64,000 nt of DNA, taken from the NCBI RefSeq assembly GCF_017377735.1, contig NZ_JAFVMH010000003.1, positions 124,001 to 188,000 of the forward strand, read 5' to 3'. The stretch is from Acetobacter garciniae (GTDB lineage Bacteria > Pseudomonadota > Alphaproteobacteria > Acetobacterales > Acetobacteraceae). Below are positions 16,487-24,723 of the stretch, one piece after another (within the stretch, counting starts at the first letter, position 1; every line of letters starts with the position of its first letter). Below the pieces are notes generated by a model, which had not been told where the DNA came from, did not search any database, and was given only the letters and a program-made list of their open reading frames with translations. A program made the position numbers and the translations under genes.

Positions 16487-17383
16487 TTATCCCGCCTTGC
16501 GACGGCCGCGCGGGGCGCCGGCCCGGCTGGGCGTGTTTGTGGCTGGGCCGGTGGCCCCCTTTGCGCCGCCCTTGCGGGCCGAACCGCGTGGGGTGGGGGC
16601 GCCCTTGTCCGCCATGGCCGCGCTTTCGCGCAGGGCTTCGAACAGGGGAATGACATTGGCCGCAGGCAGGGGGTGGGGCTTGGGCAGCGGCTTGCCCTCG
16701 CTTTTTGCCTGCACCAGTGCGGCCAGCGCGGCCTCGTACCGGTCTTCGAAGGTGGCGGGATCGAAGGTGCCACGTTTCATGGCGATAATCCGCTCCGCCA
16801 GCTCCAGCATGTCCCTGGGTAGCGCATGGTCGGGGATGGTGCTGAACGCTTCCTGTGCGGGGCGAAGCTGGTAGTCGTAATTCAGCGTTGTCGCGACCAG
16901 CGTGCCCTGATAGGCGCGAACAAGCAGCGTGCGCACCCTGCGGAACAGCACCGCCTGCGCGACGGCTGCGACCTGCTCCGCCGCCAGGCTGTCATGGATC
17001 GCGCGGAACAGGCCCGCGGCATCCGGTGCTGCGGGCATGAGGTAATAGGGCCGGTCCAGGTAAAGCTCGTCAATATCGGCACAGCGCACGAAGGCCGATA
17101 CACGCAGGGTCTTGTCGCTTTCGGGGGTGGCTGCGGCAATATCCGCGCGTTCGAGCAGAACAAGCTCGCCCTTTGGTGTTTCATACCCCTTGACCTGATC
17201 GCCCGGGGCGACGTCTTCCCCCGTTTCGCTGTCGATGAAGTGGCGCTGCACCCGGTGGCCCGTCGCACGGTTGATGACATGCAGCGCAATGCGCCCCGGT
17301 GGCGCGACCGCCATGTACAGGGCCACGGGGCATGTCATATCCCCGATCGTGATCGCCCCTTTCCAATTCGCGCGCACGGCCAT
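16487..17383 (-). CDS. ku: Ku protein of bacterial non-homologous end joining, copy 2
   Basis: A 298-residue Ku opening MAVRANWKGAITIGDMTCPVA. It keeps IALHVINRATGHRVQRHFID, QVKGYETPKGELVLLERADI, FVRCADIDELYLDRPYYLMP and MLELAERIIAMKRGTFDPATFEDRYEAAL, the last being the LigD-interacting C-terminal region that is weaker in copy 1. A short Lys/Arg/Gly/Pro tail follows. GGAGG precedes the ATG by six bases. Copy 1 and copy 2 differ strongly, so they are paralogues or separately acquired genes, not a recent duplication. They might form a heterodimer or act separately. Confidence 0.95.
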   Translation of the reverse strand: MAVRANWKGAITIGDMTCPVALYMAVAPPGRIALHVINRATGHRVQRHFIDSETGEDVAPGDQVKGYETPKGELVLLERADIAAATPESDKTLRVSAFVRCADIDELYLDRPYYLMPAAPDAAGLFRAIHDSLAAEQVAAVAQAVLFRRVRTLLVRAYQGTLVATTLNYDYQLRPAQEAFSTIPDHALPRDMLELAERIIAMKRGTFDPATFEDRYEAALAALVQAKSEGKPLPKPHPLPAANVIPLFEALRESAAMADKGAPTPRGSARKGGAKGATGPATNTPSRAGAPRGRRKAG

Positions 17384-17524
17384 CGTGTTCCTCCGTTCCG
17401 GCAGCGGGTCATGATGTATGTCCGATCAACGTCGCATGCGGGCCCGGCGTTGCCAGCGGGGCCTGGTTGCAGGTCAGGTGCGGCGCCACTGCAAGGCTGC
17501 GCCGGGAACGGGCCGGGCGGAGGA

Positions 17525-20200
17525 TCAGCTTCGCAGGGCCTTGCGCCAGAACCGCTTGAGGAACTCCATCGCGCTCAGCACCACAGCCGCCGCCCCCACG
17601 CACAGGCCCAGATCCCACAGGGCAAGCGGCCCCAGCCGCAGCACGCCCCGCAGCGGCGTGGGCAGCAGGACAATGACCAGCAGCAGGGTATCGAGCGCGA
17701 GAATAAGCCCCAATATCCAGTTCGGCCGCACGAAGGCGCGCAACAGCGACGTGCTGAAGGACCGGTTGATCAGGATCAGCGCGATATCGCAGCAGACAAG
17801 GGTTACGAACACCAGGGAGCGGGCGTCGGGTTCCGTCATGCCGCGCCGGACGGACAGCGCCAGCACGCAGGCGGCGGCGGCAAGGACCGCACCCCCCTGC
17901 ACCACGCTCCACGCGATCAGCGCGCGGGAGAACAGCGGTGACCGGGGGTTGCGCGGCGGCCGGGTCATGAGGTCGTGTTCCTCGGGCTCGGCCTCGAAGG
18001 CGATGGAGCAGGCCGGATCGATGATGATTTCGAGAAAGGCGATATGCAGCGGCATCAGAACCAATGGCAGGCCGGTCAGCAGCGGCAGGATGGCCAGCCC
18101 TGCTATGGGCACATGGACCGCCAGCACAAAGCCCAGCGCCTTGTGGATATTGTCGTAAATCCGCCGCCCCAGCCGGATGGTCTGGACAATGGAGCCAAAA
18201 TCGTCCCGCAGGAGCACAAGGGCGCTGGCTTCCCGCGCGACATCGCTGCCGCGCCCGCCCATGGCAATGCCGATATCCGCCGCCTTCAGCGCGGGCGCGT
18301 CGTTCACGCCATCGCCTGTCATGGCCACCACATCCCCATTGCGGCGCAGGGCCCGCACGATCCGTAGTTTCTGCTCGGGGCGGATGCGGGCAAAAACGCT
18401 TGTGCCGCGCACCTGGGCGGCCAGCGTGTCCTCATCCATGGTCTCCAGCATGTCGCCACTCAGGATCGTGCCGGTCTCGATCCCGGCTTCAACGGCTATG
18501 GCGCGGGCGGTGGCGGGGTAATCGCCCGTTATCATCACCACGCGAATACCCGCCGCCCGGCATTCACGCACGGCGGCGGGCACGGTCTCACGCAGCGGGT
18601 CCGACAGCCCCACAAGCCCCAGAAAATCCAGGCCCAGATCCTGCTGGCTGGCGGGCAGGCTGCCCGGTGGGCGGGTGGCCTGTGCCACGCCCAGAACGCG
18701 CATGCCGCGTGCGGCCATGTCGTCCGTGGCGGCACGCACGGCCGCATGGGCTGCGGGGTCCAGCCCGCATAGCCCGGCTATGGTTTCCGGCGCGCCTTTG
18801 GTGGCGATCAGCATTGTGCCATCGGGCATGCGCCACAGATTGGACATGGCCAGCAGGGCGGGGCTGAGCGGGTAGGTGTGGACCAGGACCGGGGGCTGGG
18901 GTTCGGACGGGGGTGATTTCTCGCCCAGATGCTGGCGGGCGAGGTCGTGAAAGGCTTTTTCCATGGGGTCGAACGGATCGGGCGGGCAGGCAAGCTGGCC
19001 GATCTCGATCAGCCGACGGGCGGTGCCATCGGGCACCGGGGTATCGCCGCGCAGGGGCAGGGCGGCAAGTTGCAGGCCCGTGCGCAGTTCCACGATGGTC
19101 ATCTGGTTCTGTGTCAGGGTGCCGGTCTTGTCCGTGCACAGCACGCTGGCAGCCCCCAGACTTTCTATGGCGGCTGCGCGGCGCGTCAGCACCCCGGCGC
19201 GCGTAATGCGCCACGCGCCCATGACAAGGAATACGGTCAGCACCAAAGGCAGTTCTTCGGGCAGGAGCGACATGCTCAGCGCCACGCCGCCCAGAAGGGC
19301 TTCCAGCCAGGCACCGCGCAGCATGCCGTCCAGCAGCGTGAAGGCGGCGCTGACACCCAGCCCGATCATCGCCAGAACCCGCGCCAGACGGCTTGTCTGC
19401 TGGGCCAGGTGGGGGGCTTCGCGCCTGATCCCTTCCAGGCTTTTGCCGATCTTGCCGATCTCGCTGCGGGTGCCGGTGGCGATGACCTCAGTCATGCCCT
19501 GCCCGCGCACCACCAGCGTGCCTGCGAACACCAGGCCCGCCTGCGCATCTGTTTTCACGCCCTCCGCCATTGCCCCTTCGGCCTGGGTTCCCTTTGCCGG
19601 TGCCTCCGCCGCCGTTCCTCCCTCGGTCAACGCCGCGCCGGGGGTTTCATCATGGCGTTCCCCTTTCTCGGCTTCCGTTCCTTCCGCCGTGCCGGGCGGT
19701 GCTGAAGGGGGTTCCGCATAGTGTTTGGGCACCGGCACGGATTCACCGGTCAGGAGCGATTCATCCGTTTCGAACACCTGGGCGGCCAGCACGCGGGCAT
19801 CGGCTGGAACGCGGTCGCCTTCGGCCAGCACCACCACATCGCCCTGCACCACCTGGCTGCCCGCAATACGCTGGCGTTGCCCGTCGCGAATGACAAGCGC
19901 GCGCGGGCTTGTGAGGTCACGCAGCGCGTCCAGCACGCGTTCGCTACGGATTTCCTGCACCACGGTAATGACGATGGAGACCGAGGCAAGCGCCACGATC
20001 AGCAGGGCCTCCCCCCGCGACCCCAGGGCCAGATAAAGGCCGCCTGCGGCCAGCAGCATGAGGAACATCGGCTCCTTCAGCACCTCGCGCGCGATACGCC
20101 AGGGCGTGTTGTGGCCGCCATGGGGCAGTTCGTTCGGGCCATGCGCCTTCAGCCGTTGCGCGGCCTGCGCACTGCTCAGCCCCGGGGGCTGCGTGTCCAT
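17525..20200 (-). CDS. P-type cation-transporting ATPase (P2-like)
   Basis: An 891-residue ion pump of the inner membrane. It has a cation_ATPase_N segment (LSSAQAAQRLKAHGPNELP), an actuator domain with TGES (151-154), the phosphorylation site DKTGTLT (Asp357), and the hinge TGDGVNDAPALKAADIGIAM. About ten membrane helices are expected, the last six after the P domain. Helix M4 reads PEELP, not the PEGLP of Ca2+ pumps, so the transported ion (Ca2+, Mg2+, Mn2+ or other) is uncertain. An approximately 60-residue Ala/Glu/Gly/Pro-rich insertion (about 162-220) follows TGES directly and is not part of the usual fold. The upstream ribosome site is weak (ACAGG). Confidence 0.88.
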   Translation of the reverse strand: MDTQPPGLSSAQAAQRLKAHGPNELPHGGHNTPWRIAREVLKEPMFLMLLAAGGLYLALGSRGEALLIVALASVSIVITVVQEIRSERVLDALRDLTSPRALVIRDGQRQRIAGSQVVQGDVVVLAEGDRVPADARVLAAQVFETDESLLTGESVPVPKHYAEPPSAPPGTAEGTEAEKGERHDETPGAALTEGGTAAEAPAKGTQAEGAMAEGVKTDAQAGLVFAGTLVVRGQGMTEVIATGTRSEIGKIGKSLEGIRREAPHLAQQTSRLARVLAMIGLGVSAAFTLLDGMLRGAWLEALLGGVALSMSLLPEELPLVLTVFLVMGAWRITRAGVLTRRAAAIESLGAASVLCTDKTGTLTQNQMTIVELRTGLQLAALPLRGDTPVPDGTARRLIEIGQLACPPDPFDPMEKAFHDLARQHLGEKSPPSEPQPPVLVHTYPLSPALLAMSNLWRMPDGTMLIATKGAPETIAGLCGLDPAAHAAVRAATDDMAARGMRVLGVAQATRPPGSLPASQQDLGLDFLGLVGLSDPLRETVPAAVRECRAAGIRVVMITGDYPATARAIAVEAGIETGTILSGDMLETMDEDTLAAQVRGTSVFARIRPEQKLRIVRALRRNGDVVAMTGDGVNDAPALKAADIGIAMGGRGSDVAREASALVLLRDDFGSIVQTIRLGRRIYDNIHKALGFVLAVHVPIAGLAILPLLTGLPLVLMPLHIAFLEIIIDPACSIAFEAEPEEHDLMTRPPRNPRSPLFSRALIAWSVVQGGAVLAAAACVLALSVRRGMTEPDARSLVFVTLVCCDIALILINRSFSTSLLRAFVRPNWILGLILALDTLLLVIVLLPTPLRGVLRLGPLALWDLGLCVGAAAVVLSAMEFLKRFWRKALRS

Positions 20201-20252
20201 TCACGCGGGCCTGTCTTGCGCGGGTGGGGGGCGGTGCGGGGGCATGGCGGGC

Positions 20253-20618
20253 TCAACCCTTGGGGGGCGGGGCAAGCCCCAGCCAATGGGGCCGGCGGCG
20301 TTCCACCCAGCGCAGAAGCCGATAGCTCAGGCGGCGCAGCGGGGGCAGGTCTTCTGCCAGAAGCAGCAGGCCCACCGGCAGCATCCACACGCCAAAAACA
20401 GGCAGCAGGGCAAAGGCGCTGCCCGCAACCAGCAGCACCCCCATGGGAATACGCGCCCAGCGTGCGGTGGGCTGGCGCAACCACCGTGCGGCCACGCGCC
20501 CTTTGGCGGGTAGGCGTTGCAGGGCAAGTTCGATCAGTTCCTCCCTCTGCCGGGGTGCCCGTTGCGGGGATGGGCCGCCCGGGGCGGGGGCAGGACCGTC
20601 GCTGCGTGTCTCGGCCAT
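20253..20618 (-). CDS. Small two-helix membrane protein
   Basis: A 121-residue protein with an Arg/Glu-rich cytoplasmic start, one long hydrophobic region (IPMGVLLVAGSAFALLPVFG followed by VWMLPVGLLLLAED), and a basic tail LRRLSYRLLRWVERRRP. This layout is seen in small conserved alphaproteobacterial membrane proteins of unknown function, sometimes likened to the PGPGW transmembrane family. GGAGA lies seven bases before the ATG. It is 52 bases upstream of the P-type ATPase on the same strand and may share its transcript. Confidence 0.72.
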   Translation of the reverse strand: MAETRSDGPAPAPGGPSPQRAPRQREELIELALQRLPAKGRVAARWLRQPTARWARIPMGVLLVAGSAFALLPVFGVWMLPVGLLLLAEDLPPLRRLSYRLLRWVERRRPHWLGLAPPPKG

Positions 20619-20936
20619 GGTCTGGTCTCCATAGGCGGGGGCGTTCGTGGCTGCGGTGCAAGGCGTGCCGGGTGGCCATGTGCGGGCGGGCCCGTACGTG
20701 CGCCCTGTGCGGAGCCATGCCTCGCTTTGGCATGCCCCATGACTGCCAACGTCCGGCCCGGGGTTCGGGTAGCAGTGCTGGGCGAATTTATGCGCGCCAA
20801 CCGGCGGACCATGCACCGGCTGCGGCGGCAGGCAAATGCGGCGGCATAATTTGTGCCCCCTCGTGACAGTTGTTCCGGAACGTCCGGGGGCCATGCAAGT
20901 TAAACCAGGGATATCAGGGGGAAAGCCCCGCTCAGC
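20619..20936. other. Intergenic region without a confident gene
   Basis: This region separates the minus-strand membrane-protein/ATPase pair from the plus-strand glycosyltransferase-like gene. A 36-codon frame at 20739-20849 (MTANVRPGVRVAVLGEF) is basic and in good codon use but has no ribosome site. No palindrome or repeat was noticed. Confidence 0.4.
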
Positions 20937-21848
20937 ATGAAGAGAAAGAGAACAATGCCGGTTTCCGACCTCAATTCCAGGCAGTTCGGGTCCTTCTGGT
21001 ACGGCGGGCGGTTGAGTGCGCTGGAACAGGCCTGCGCCAACTCGTTCGTATCGCGCGGCTATGGGCTGACGATCTTTTCCTACGAACCGCTCGAAGGCGT
21101 GCCCGAGGGCGTGGATGTGGCCCCGGCGGCGGATATCGTGCCCCAGGACATGACGCGGCGGTTCCTGTTCGGGGGCAAGCCGCATCTGGGGCATTTTTCC
21201 GACCTGTTCCGCTACCGCATGATCCAGAAGAAAGACCTGATCTGGGTCGATCTGGACATGCTCATGCTGGCAAGGCCGCCCCACCCCCTTGCGGGCGATA
21301 TCGTGGTGAAGGAGGAACAGGGCGGCGTGAACGGGGCTATTCTCTACCTGTCCGAACCCGACCTGATCGAGCAGTTGATTGCCGATGTCACCACCAGGAT
21401 GGACCGCAACCTGCGCTGGGGAGAAACCGGGCCGCTGGCCCTTGGCAAGCTGGTTGCCAGAAATCCGGGCAGGATCGCCCTGTCCGCGCCCACCTTGTTC
21501 TACCCGCTCGAGCATTACGATATCTTCAAGGTCTTCCTGCCCGAATACCGTGCCGAATGCCGCGAAAAATGCGCAGGCGCCAGCATGCTGCATCTTTTCA
21601 ACAATATCCTGGTCAAGATGGGGTACTGGAAGGACATGGCCCCGCCCGTAGGCAGCGCGCTGTACGATGCCATCGCCCAGACGGACGGGCTTAAATTCTT
21701 CAAGGATATCTATCCCGCCGATGTCATGCGCAATGTCATCACCAATTACCGCCTTCGCCTCAATGGGGGCGATCTGGGGATCAAGGGCGTTATCCGCCAG
21801 GCCATTCCCAGCATCAGGCGCACCTACCTGACCTATCGCCCCGCCTGA
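20937..21848 (+). CDS. Glycosyltransferase-like protein with DxD motif
   Basis: A 303-residue soluble protein that resembles capsule/LPS-type glycosyltransferases of the GT32/alpha-1,4 kind. The segment FSDLFRYRMIQKKDLIWVDLDM contains a DLD motif of the type that binds the metal-nucleotide sugar. Upstream NSFVSRGYGLTIFSYEP resembles the early part of such enzymes. No signal peptide or membrane helix is present. Two starts are possible: 20937, or 20955 (MPVSDLNSRQFG) preceded by a purine-rich AGAGAAAGAG. It stands alone, so its substrate is unknown; it could modify LPS or the exopolysaccharide. Confidence 0.65.
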   Translation: MKRKRTMPVSDLNSRQFGSFWYGGRLSALEQACANSFVSRGYGLTIFSYEPLEGVPEGVDVAPAADIVPQDMTRRFLFGGKPHLGHFSDLFRYRMIQKKDLIWVDLDMLMLARPPHPLAGDIVVKEEQGGVNGAILYLSEPDLIEQLIADVTTRMDRNLRWGETGPLALGKLVARNPGRIALSAPTLFYPLEHYDIFKVFLPEYRAECREKCAGASMLHLFNNILVKMGYWKDMAPPVGSALYDAIAQTDGLKFFKDIYPADVMRNVITNYRLRLNGGDLGIKGVIRQAIPSIRRTYLTYRPA

Positions 21849-21973
21849 ACGGCGGCGGCCCGTGGGGCGCATACGGTCCTGCGGACCGGACGAAGTGTGT
21901 TGTCATGCCACCCCCTTTGCGGCATGAGGGGGCCTATCGGTCATTCACCCTTTGTTTGTCGGCAGGTTATCCT

Positions 21974-23008
21974 ATGTCAGAGCATACCCCCATCGGTCTC
22001 GGGAATGGGACGGCCCCTGTCCGGGCATTGACCCATTCGGGGAATTTCCACCTTGATGAGACATTGGGTTATGTCATCCTCCATTACGCGCTGGCCCCCA
22101 GGGGCGATCTGCGCGGCAGGGTTCTGGGCACGGCCCCGGCCGACCGGCTGGCTTTCGTGCGCAGCAGGAACCCCGAACAGATCAAGGCGGCCGATATCGT
22201 CTTTGACGTAGGCGGCACCTACGCGCCGGCCGACGGGCGTTACGACCACCACATGAAGGACAAGCCCCTGCGCGAGGACGGCCAGCCCTATAGTGCGGCG
22301 GGCCTGCTGTGGAAGGATTACGGGATCGCGGCCCTGGGCAATATCCTCAAAGTGCCGGTGGATGCGGATACGCTGGCCGCCATCTGGCAGAGCCTCGACA
22401 AGTCGCTGGTCCTGCCCATCGACCTCGATGACAACGGCGTTGCCAAGATGGGCAAGCTGTCCCTGTCCGATATCGTCTCGGCCTGCGGTCCGGCCTGGGA
22501 TACGGCCGAACTTTACGGCGCGGAAGAAGCCAAGTTGCGTGAGACACTGGGCTTTGCCAACGCCGCCAGCGCGGTTGCCGCCCATCTGCTCAATATGGCC
22601 GATCGCGTGCGCGCCAGTTTCAAGGCCGCGAACCGGGTGCTGGAAGCGTATGAAAAAGCCGAGGACAAGCGCATTCTCCTGATGGAAACGGGCATGCCCA
22701 CCGAGAAGGTGATTTTCGAGCATGACCTGCCGGTGGTCTATGTGGTGTCCCCCGCCGCACCCGGGCGCTGGAACGTCAAGGCCGTGCCGCCGACGCGGGG
22801 CGATTTCGGCCAGCGCGTGTCCCTGCCCGAAGCCTGGCGCGGCTTGGATGGGGAGGCCCTGGCCGCCGTATCCGGCGTGGCGGATGCGGTGTTCGCCCAC
22901 CCCGCGCGGTTCATCTGCGGTGCGGGCAGCCGCGAAGGTGCGTTGCAAATGGCCCGCCTGGCGCTGGAAATCGACGCGGCCGAGAAAGCCGCCAAGGCCC
23001 AATCCTGA
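21974..23008 (+). CDS. MYG1 family DHH-type metal-dependent hydrolase
   Basis: A 344-residue protein matching the MYG1/UPF0160 family, related to DHH phosphoesterases; the eukaryotic member has been described as a 3'-5' RNA exonuclease. Key segments are THSGNFHLDETLGYVIL, with His and Asp metal ligands, FDVGGTYAPADGRYDHH with the DHH-like YDHH, and the C-terminal AHPARFICGAGSREGAL. It is cytoplasmic, with no signal sequence. GGCAGG lies seven bases before the chosen ATG; an in-frame upstream start at 21905 would add 23 unrelated residues. It stands as a single gene. Confidence 0.85.
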   Translation: MSEHTPIGLGNGTAPVRALTHSGNFHLDETLGYVILHYALAPRGDLRGRVLGTAPADRLAFVRSRNPEQIKAADIVFDVGGTYAPADGRYDHHMKDKPLREDGQPYSAAGLLWKDYGIAALGNILKVPVDADTLAAIWQSLDKSLVLPIDLDDNGVAKMGKLSLSDIVSACGPAWDTAELYGAEEAKLRETLGFANAASAVAAHLLNMADRVRASFKAANRVLEAYEKAEDKRILLMETGMPTEKVIFEHDLPVVYVVSPAAPGRWNVKAVPPTRGDFGQRVSLPEAWRGLDGEALAAVSGVADAVFAHPARFICGAGSREGALQMARLALEIDAAEKAAKAQS

Positions 23009-23191
23009 CGCCATCCACAAGCGCTGCTTCACGCTCCGCCATAAGCCCCGCCCCCAGCCGCCGACTTTCGAACAGCCCCTAACGCCTGGGTGTGGCAAGG
23101 GTGCGCTTGCGTCATAAAACTTTCACACGCGGCCGGGCGGGCTTTGCATCATAGTCCGGGCTCTGGCGATTCTGGGGCGTGGATTGTTGAC

Positions 23192-23671
23192 GTGACGGAT
23201 GAATGGATGACCCGGCAGCGGGACTGGCGGCGTCTGCTGCGCAAGGTGCGCGGTGCAACCCGTGATGACGAAGCGGACGATCATCTGCAGAACGCCTTGG
23301 TCAGTTACCTGGAACGCCCGGCCGATACCGTCAGGAATCCCGAAAGCTACGTGACGCGTAGCGCCATAAACTCCATTATCAATACGTTCAGGCGCCAGCA
23401 GCGCGTGCAGTTCGTGTCCGTGCATGAAACCGGTGTCGAAACCAGCGTGCCCGATCAGGGCCCCACGCCCGAGGCGGCGTATACGACTGTGCAGCGTTTG
23501 CAGAAATATTGCGAACGCCTGCCCCCCAGAACACGAACCATTTTCCTGCTGCACCGTTCCGGGCATCTGACCTACCGCGAAATCGCGGCCCGGGCGGGTG
23601 TGAGCGAAAGCGCTGTGGAAAAGCATATTGCAAAAGCGTTGGTGCTGTTGCGGAACTGGATGGATGAATGA
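23192..23671 (+). CDS. ECF RNA polymerase sigma factor (FecI type)
   Basis: About 159 residues with region 2 (DDEADDHLQNALVSYLERP, YVTRSAINSIINTFRRQQR) and region 4 (LPPRTRTIFLLHRSGHLTYREIAARAGVSESAVEKHIAKAL) of iron-type ECF factors. It should direct RNA polymerase to the downstream TonB receptor promoter when released by its anti-sigma factor. The start is uncertain: GTG at 23192 or ATG at 23207 both fall before region 2. Its stop overlaps the FecR start (ATGA), so the two proteins are made in coupled fashion. Confidence 0.9.
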   Translation: MTDEWMTRQRDWRRLLRKVRGATRDDEADDHLQNALVSYLERPADTVRNPESYVTRSAINSIINTFRRQQRVQFVSVHETGVETSVPDQGPTPEAAYTTVQRLQKYCERLPPRTRTIFLLHRSGHLTYREIAARAGVSESAVEKHIAKALVLLRNWMDE

Positions 23672-24624
23672 CGCAGCCGCCCGACCTGTGGGAGACAGCG
23701 GCGCTCTGGATCGCCCGTCTTCATGCTGAAAACTGTTCAGAATCTGACCGCAACGCGTTCCGGTGCTGGCTTGCGCTGGACGAACGCCACGGCATGGCCA
23801 TTGAACGGCTGAGCGAATACTGGGACTGGGCTGGCGGTGTTCCCGTATCCGCGCCATCGGCCCCGGCGGTGCGTTCTTTGCCGCAAGCCCCGCCCATGGG
23901 CCAGCCTGCGGGGGTGCATGCCCTGCCGCGCAGGCATGTGCTGGCCGTTGCGGCAATGGGTGGCCTTGCGGTGCTGCTGCCGCGCAGGCAGGCGGGGGCG
24001 GTGGCGTTCATCGGCACGCGCGCGGGTGAAATCCGCAGTGTTACACTGGGGCCGGGGCATTACTGCGAACTGGATACGGAAAGCTGCATTGCCCTGTCGC
24101 CCCGCCGGCCGACCGTGCGCCTTGTGGCGGGCCAGACCCTGTTCAGCAATCGCGGGGCCGATCCCATGCGGATCTCGACCGGCAATGCGGTTCTGAGCGT
24201 GCCCGCGAAAGCCTCGGTCGATATCCGCCTTTATAAAACTGCTACGGATATCACCGCCATTGCGGGCGAGAGTACCGTGCACGGTATTCGCCAGTCCCGC
24301 ATCAGGCAGGTTCTGCCCAGCGGGCGTCGGCTGCGGATCAGGGCCGACGGCACCACGGAGCAGGACAATCCCTCGCTCGATGAACTGACAGCCTGGACCC
24401 GGCACGAACTGCTTTTTCGCAACGTGAGCCTGGGCACGGTGGTTGCGGAAATGAACCGCTACACGACCACGCCCATCCGCATGGACGCGCCGCGCGCCAG
24501 CCGCCGCGCACTCAGCGCTGTCTACCATATCGGGCAGGAAGCCGGTTTCCTGGACGGGCTGGCCCATCTTCTGCCCGTGCGGCTGAATGTCTCGGCCCGT
24601 GGCTACGACATTTACGACCTGTGA
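23668..24624 (+). CDS. FecR-type anti-sigma factor/periplasmic signal sensor
   Basis: A 318-residue inner-membrane protein. The N-terminal DUF4880-like segment (LWETAALWIARLHAENCSES ... CWLALDERHGMAIERL) would bind the sigma factor in the cytoplasm. A hydrophobic helix follows (VLAVAAMGGLAVLLP, about 92-106), then the FecR domain in the periplasm and a C-terminal DUF4974-like segment (LFRNVSLGTVVAEMNRYTT). It receives the signal from the STN domain of the TonB receptor encoded 99 bases downstream. Confidence 0.92.
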   Translation: MTQPPDLWETAALWIARLHAENCSESDRNAFRCWLALDERHGMAIERLSEYWDWAGGVPVSAPSAPAVRSLPQAPPMGQPAGVHALPRRHVLAVAAMGGLAVLLPRRQAGAVAFIGTRAGEIRSVTLGPGHYCELDTESCIALSPRRPTVRLVAGQTLFSNRGADPMRISTGNAVLSVPAKASVDIRLYKTATDITAIAGESTVHGIRQSRIRQVLPSGRRLRIRADGTTEQDNPSLDELTAWTRHELLFRNVSLGTVVAEMNRYTTTPIRMDAPRASRRALSAVYHIGQEAGFLDGLAHLLPVRLNVSARGYDIYDL

Positions 24625-24723
24625 CAGTTTGATGAAATGCGCCGAGCCAGGCTGAGGTTATTGCCACGGCGTTTGTCATAACGGGTGAGCCCTTCCTCTC
24701 CGTGATGACAAGACAGGTAACAG

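Noticed and set aside
20739..20849. 36-codon basic frame (MTANVRPGVRVAVLGEF)
   Set aside because: Plausible composition but no Shine-Dalgarno and no neighbour support; noted in the intergenic entry only.
20253..21872. 539-codon minus-strand frame
   Set aside because: Only its last 121 codons match a believable protein with its own ribosome site; the rest is antisense to the glycosyltransferase-like gene.
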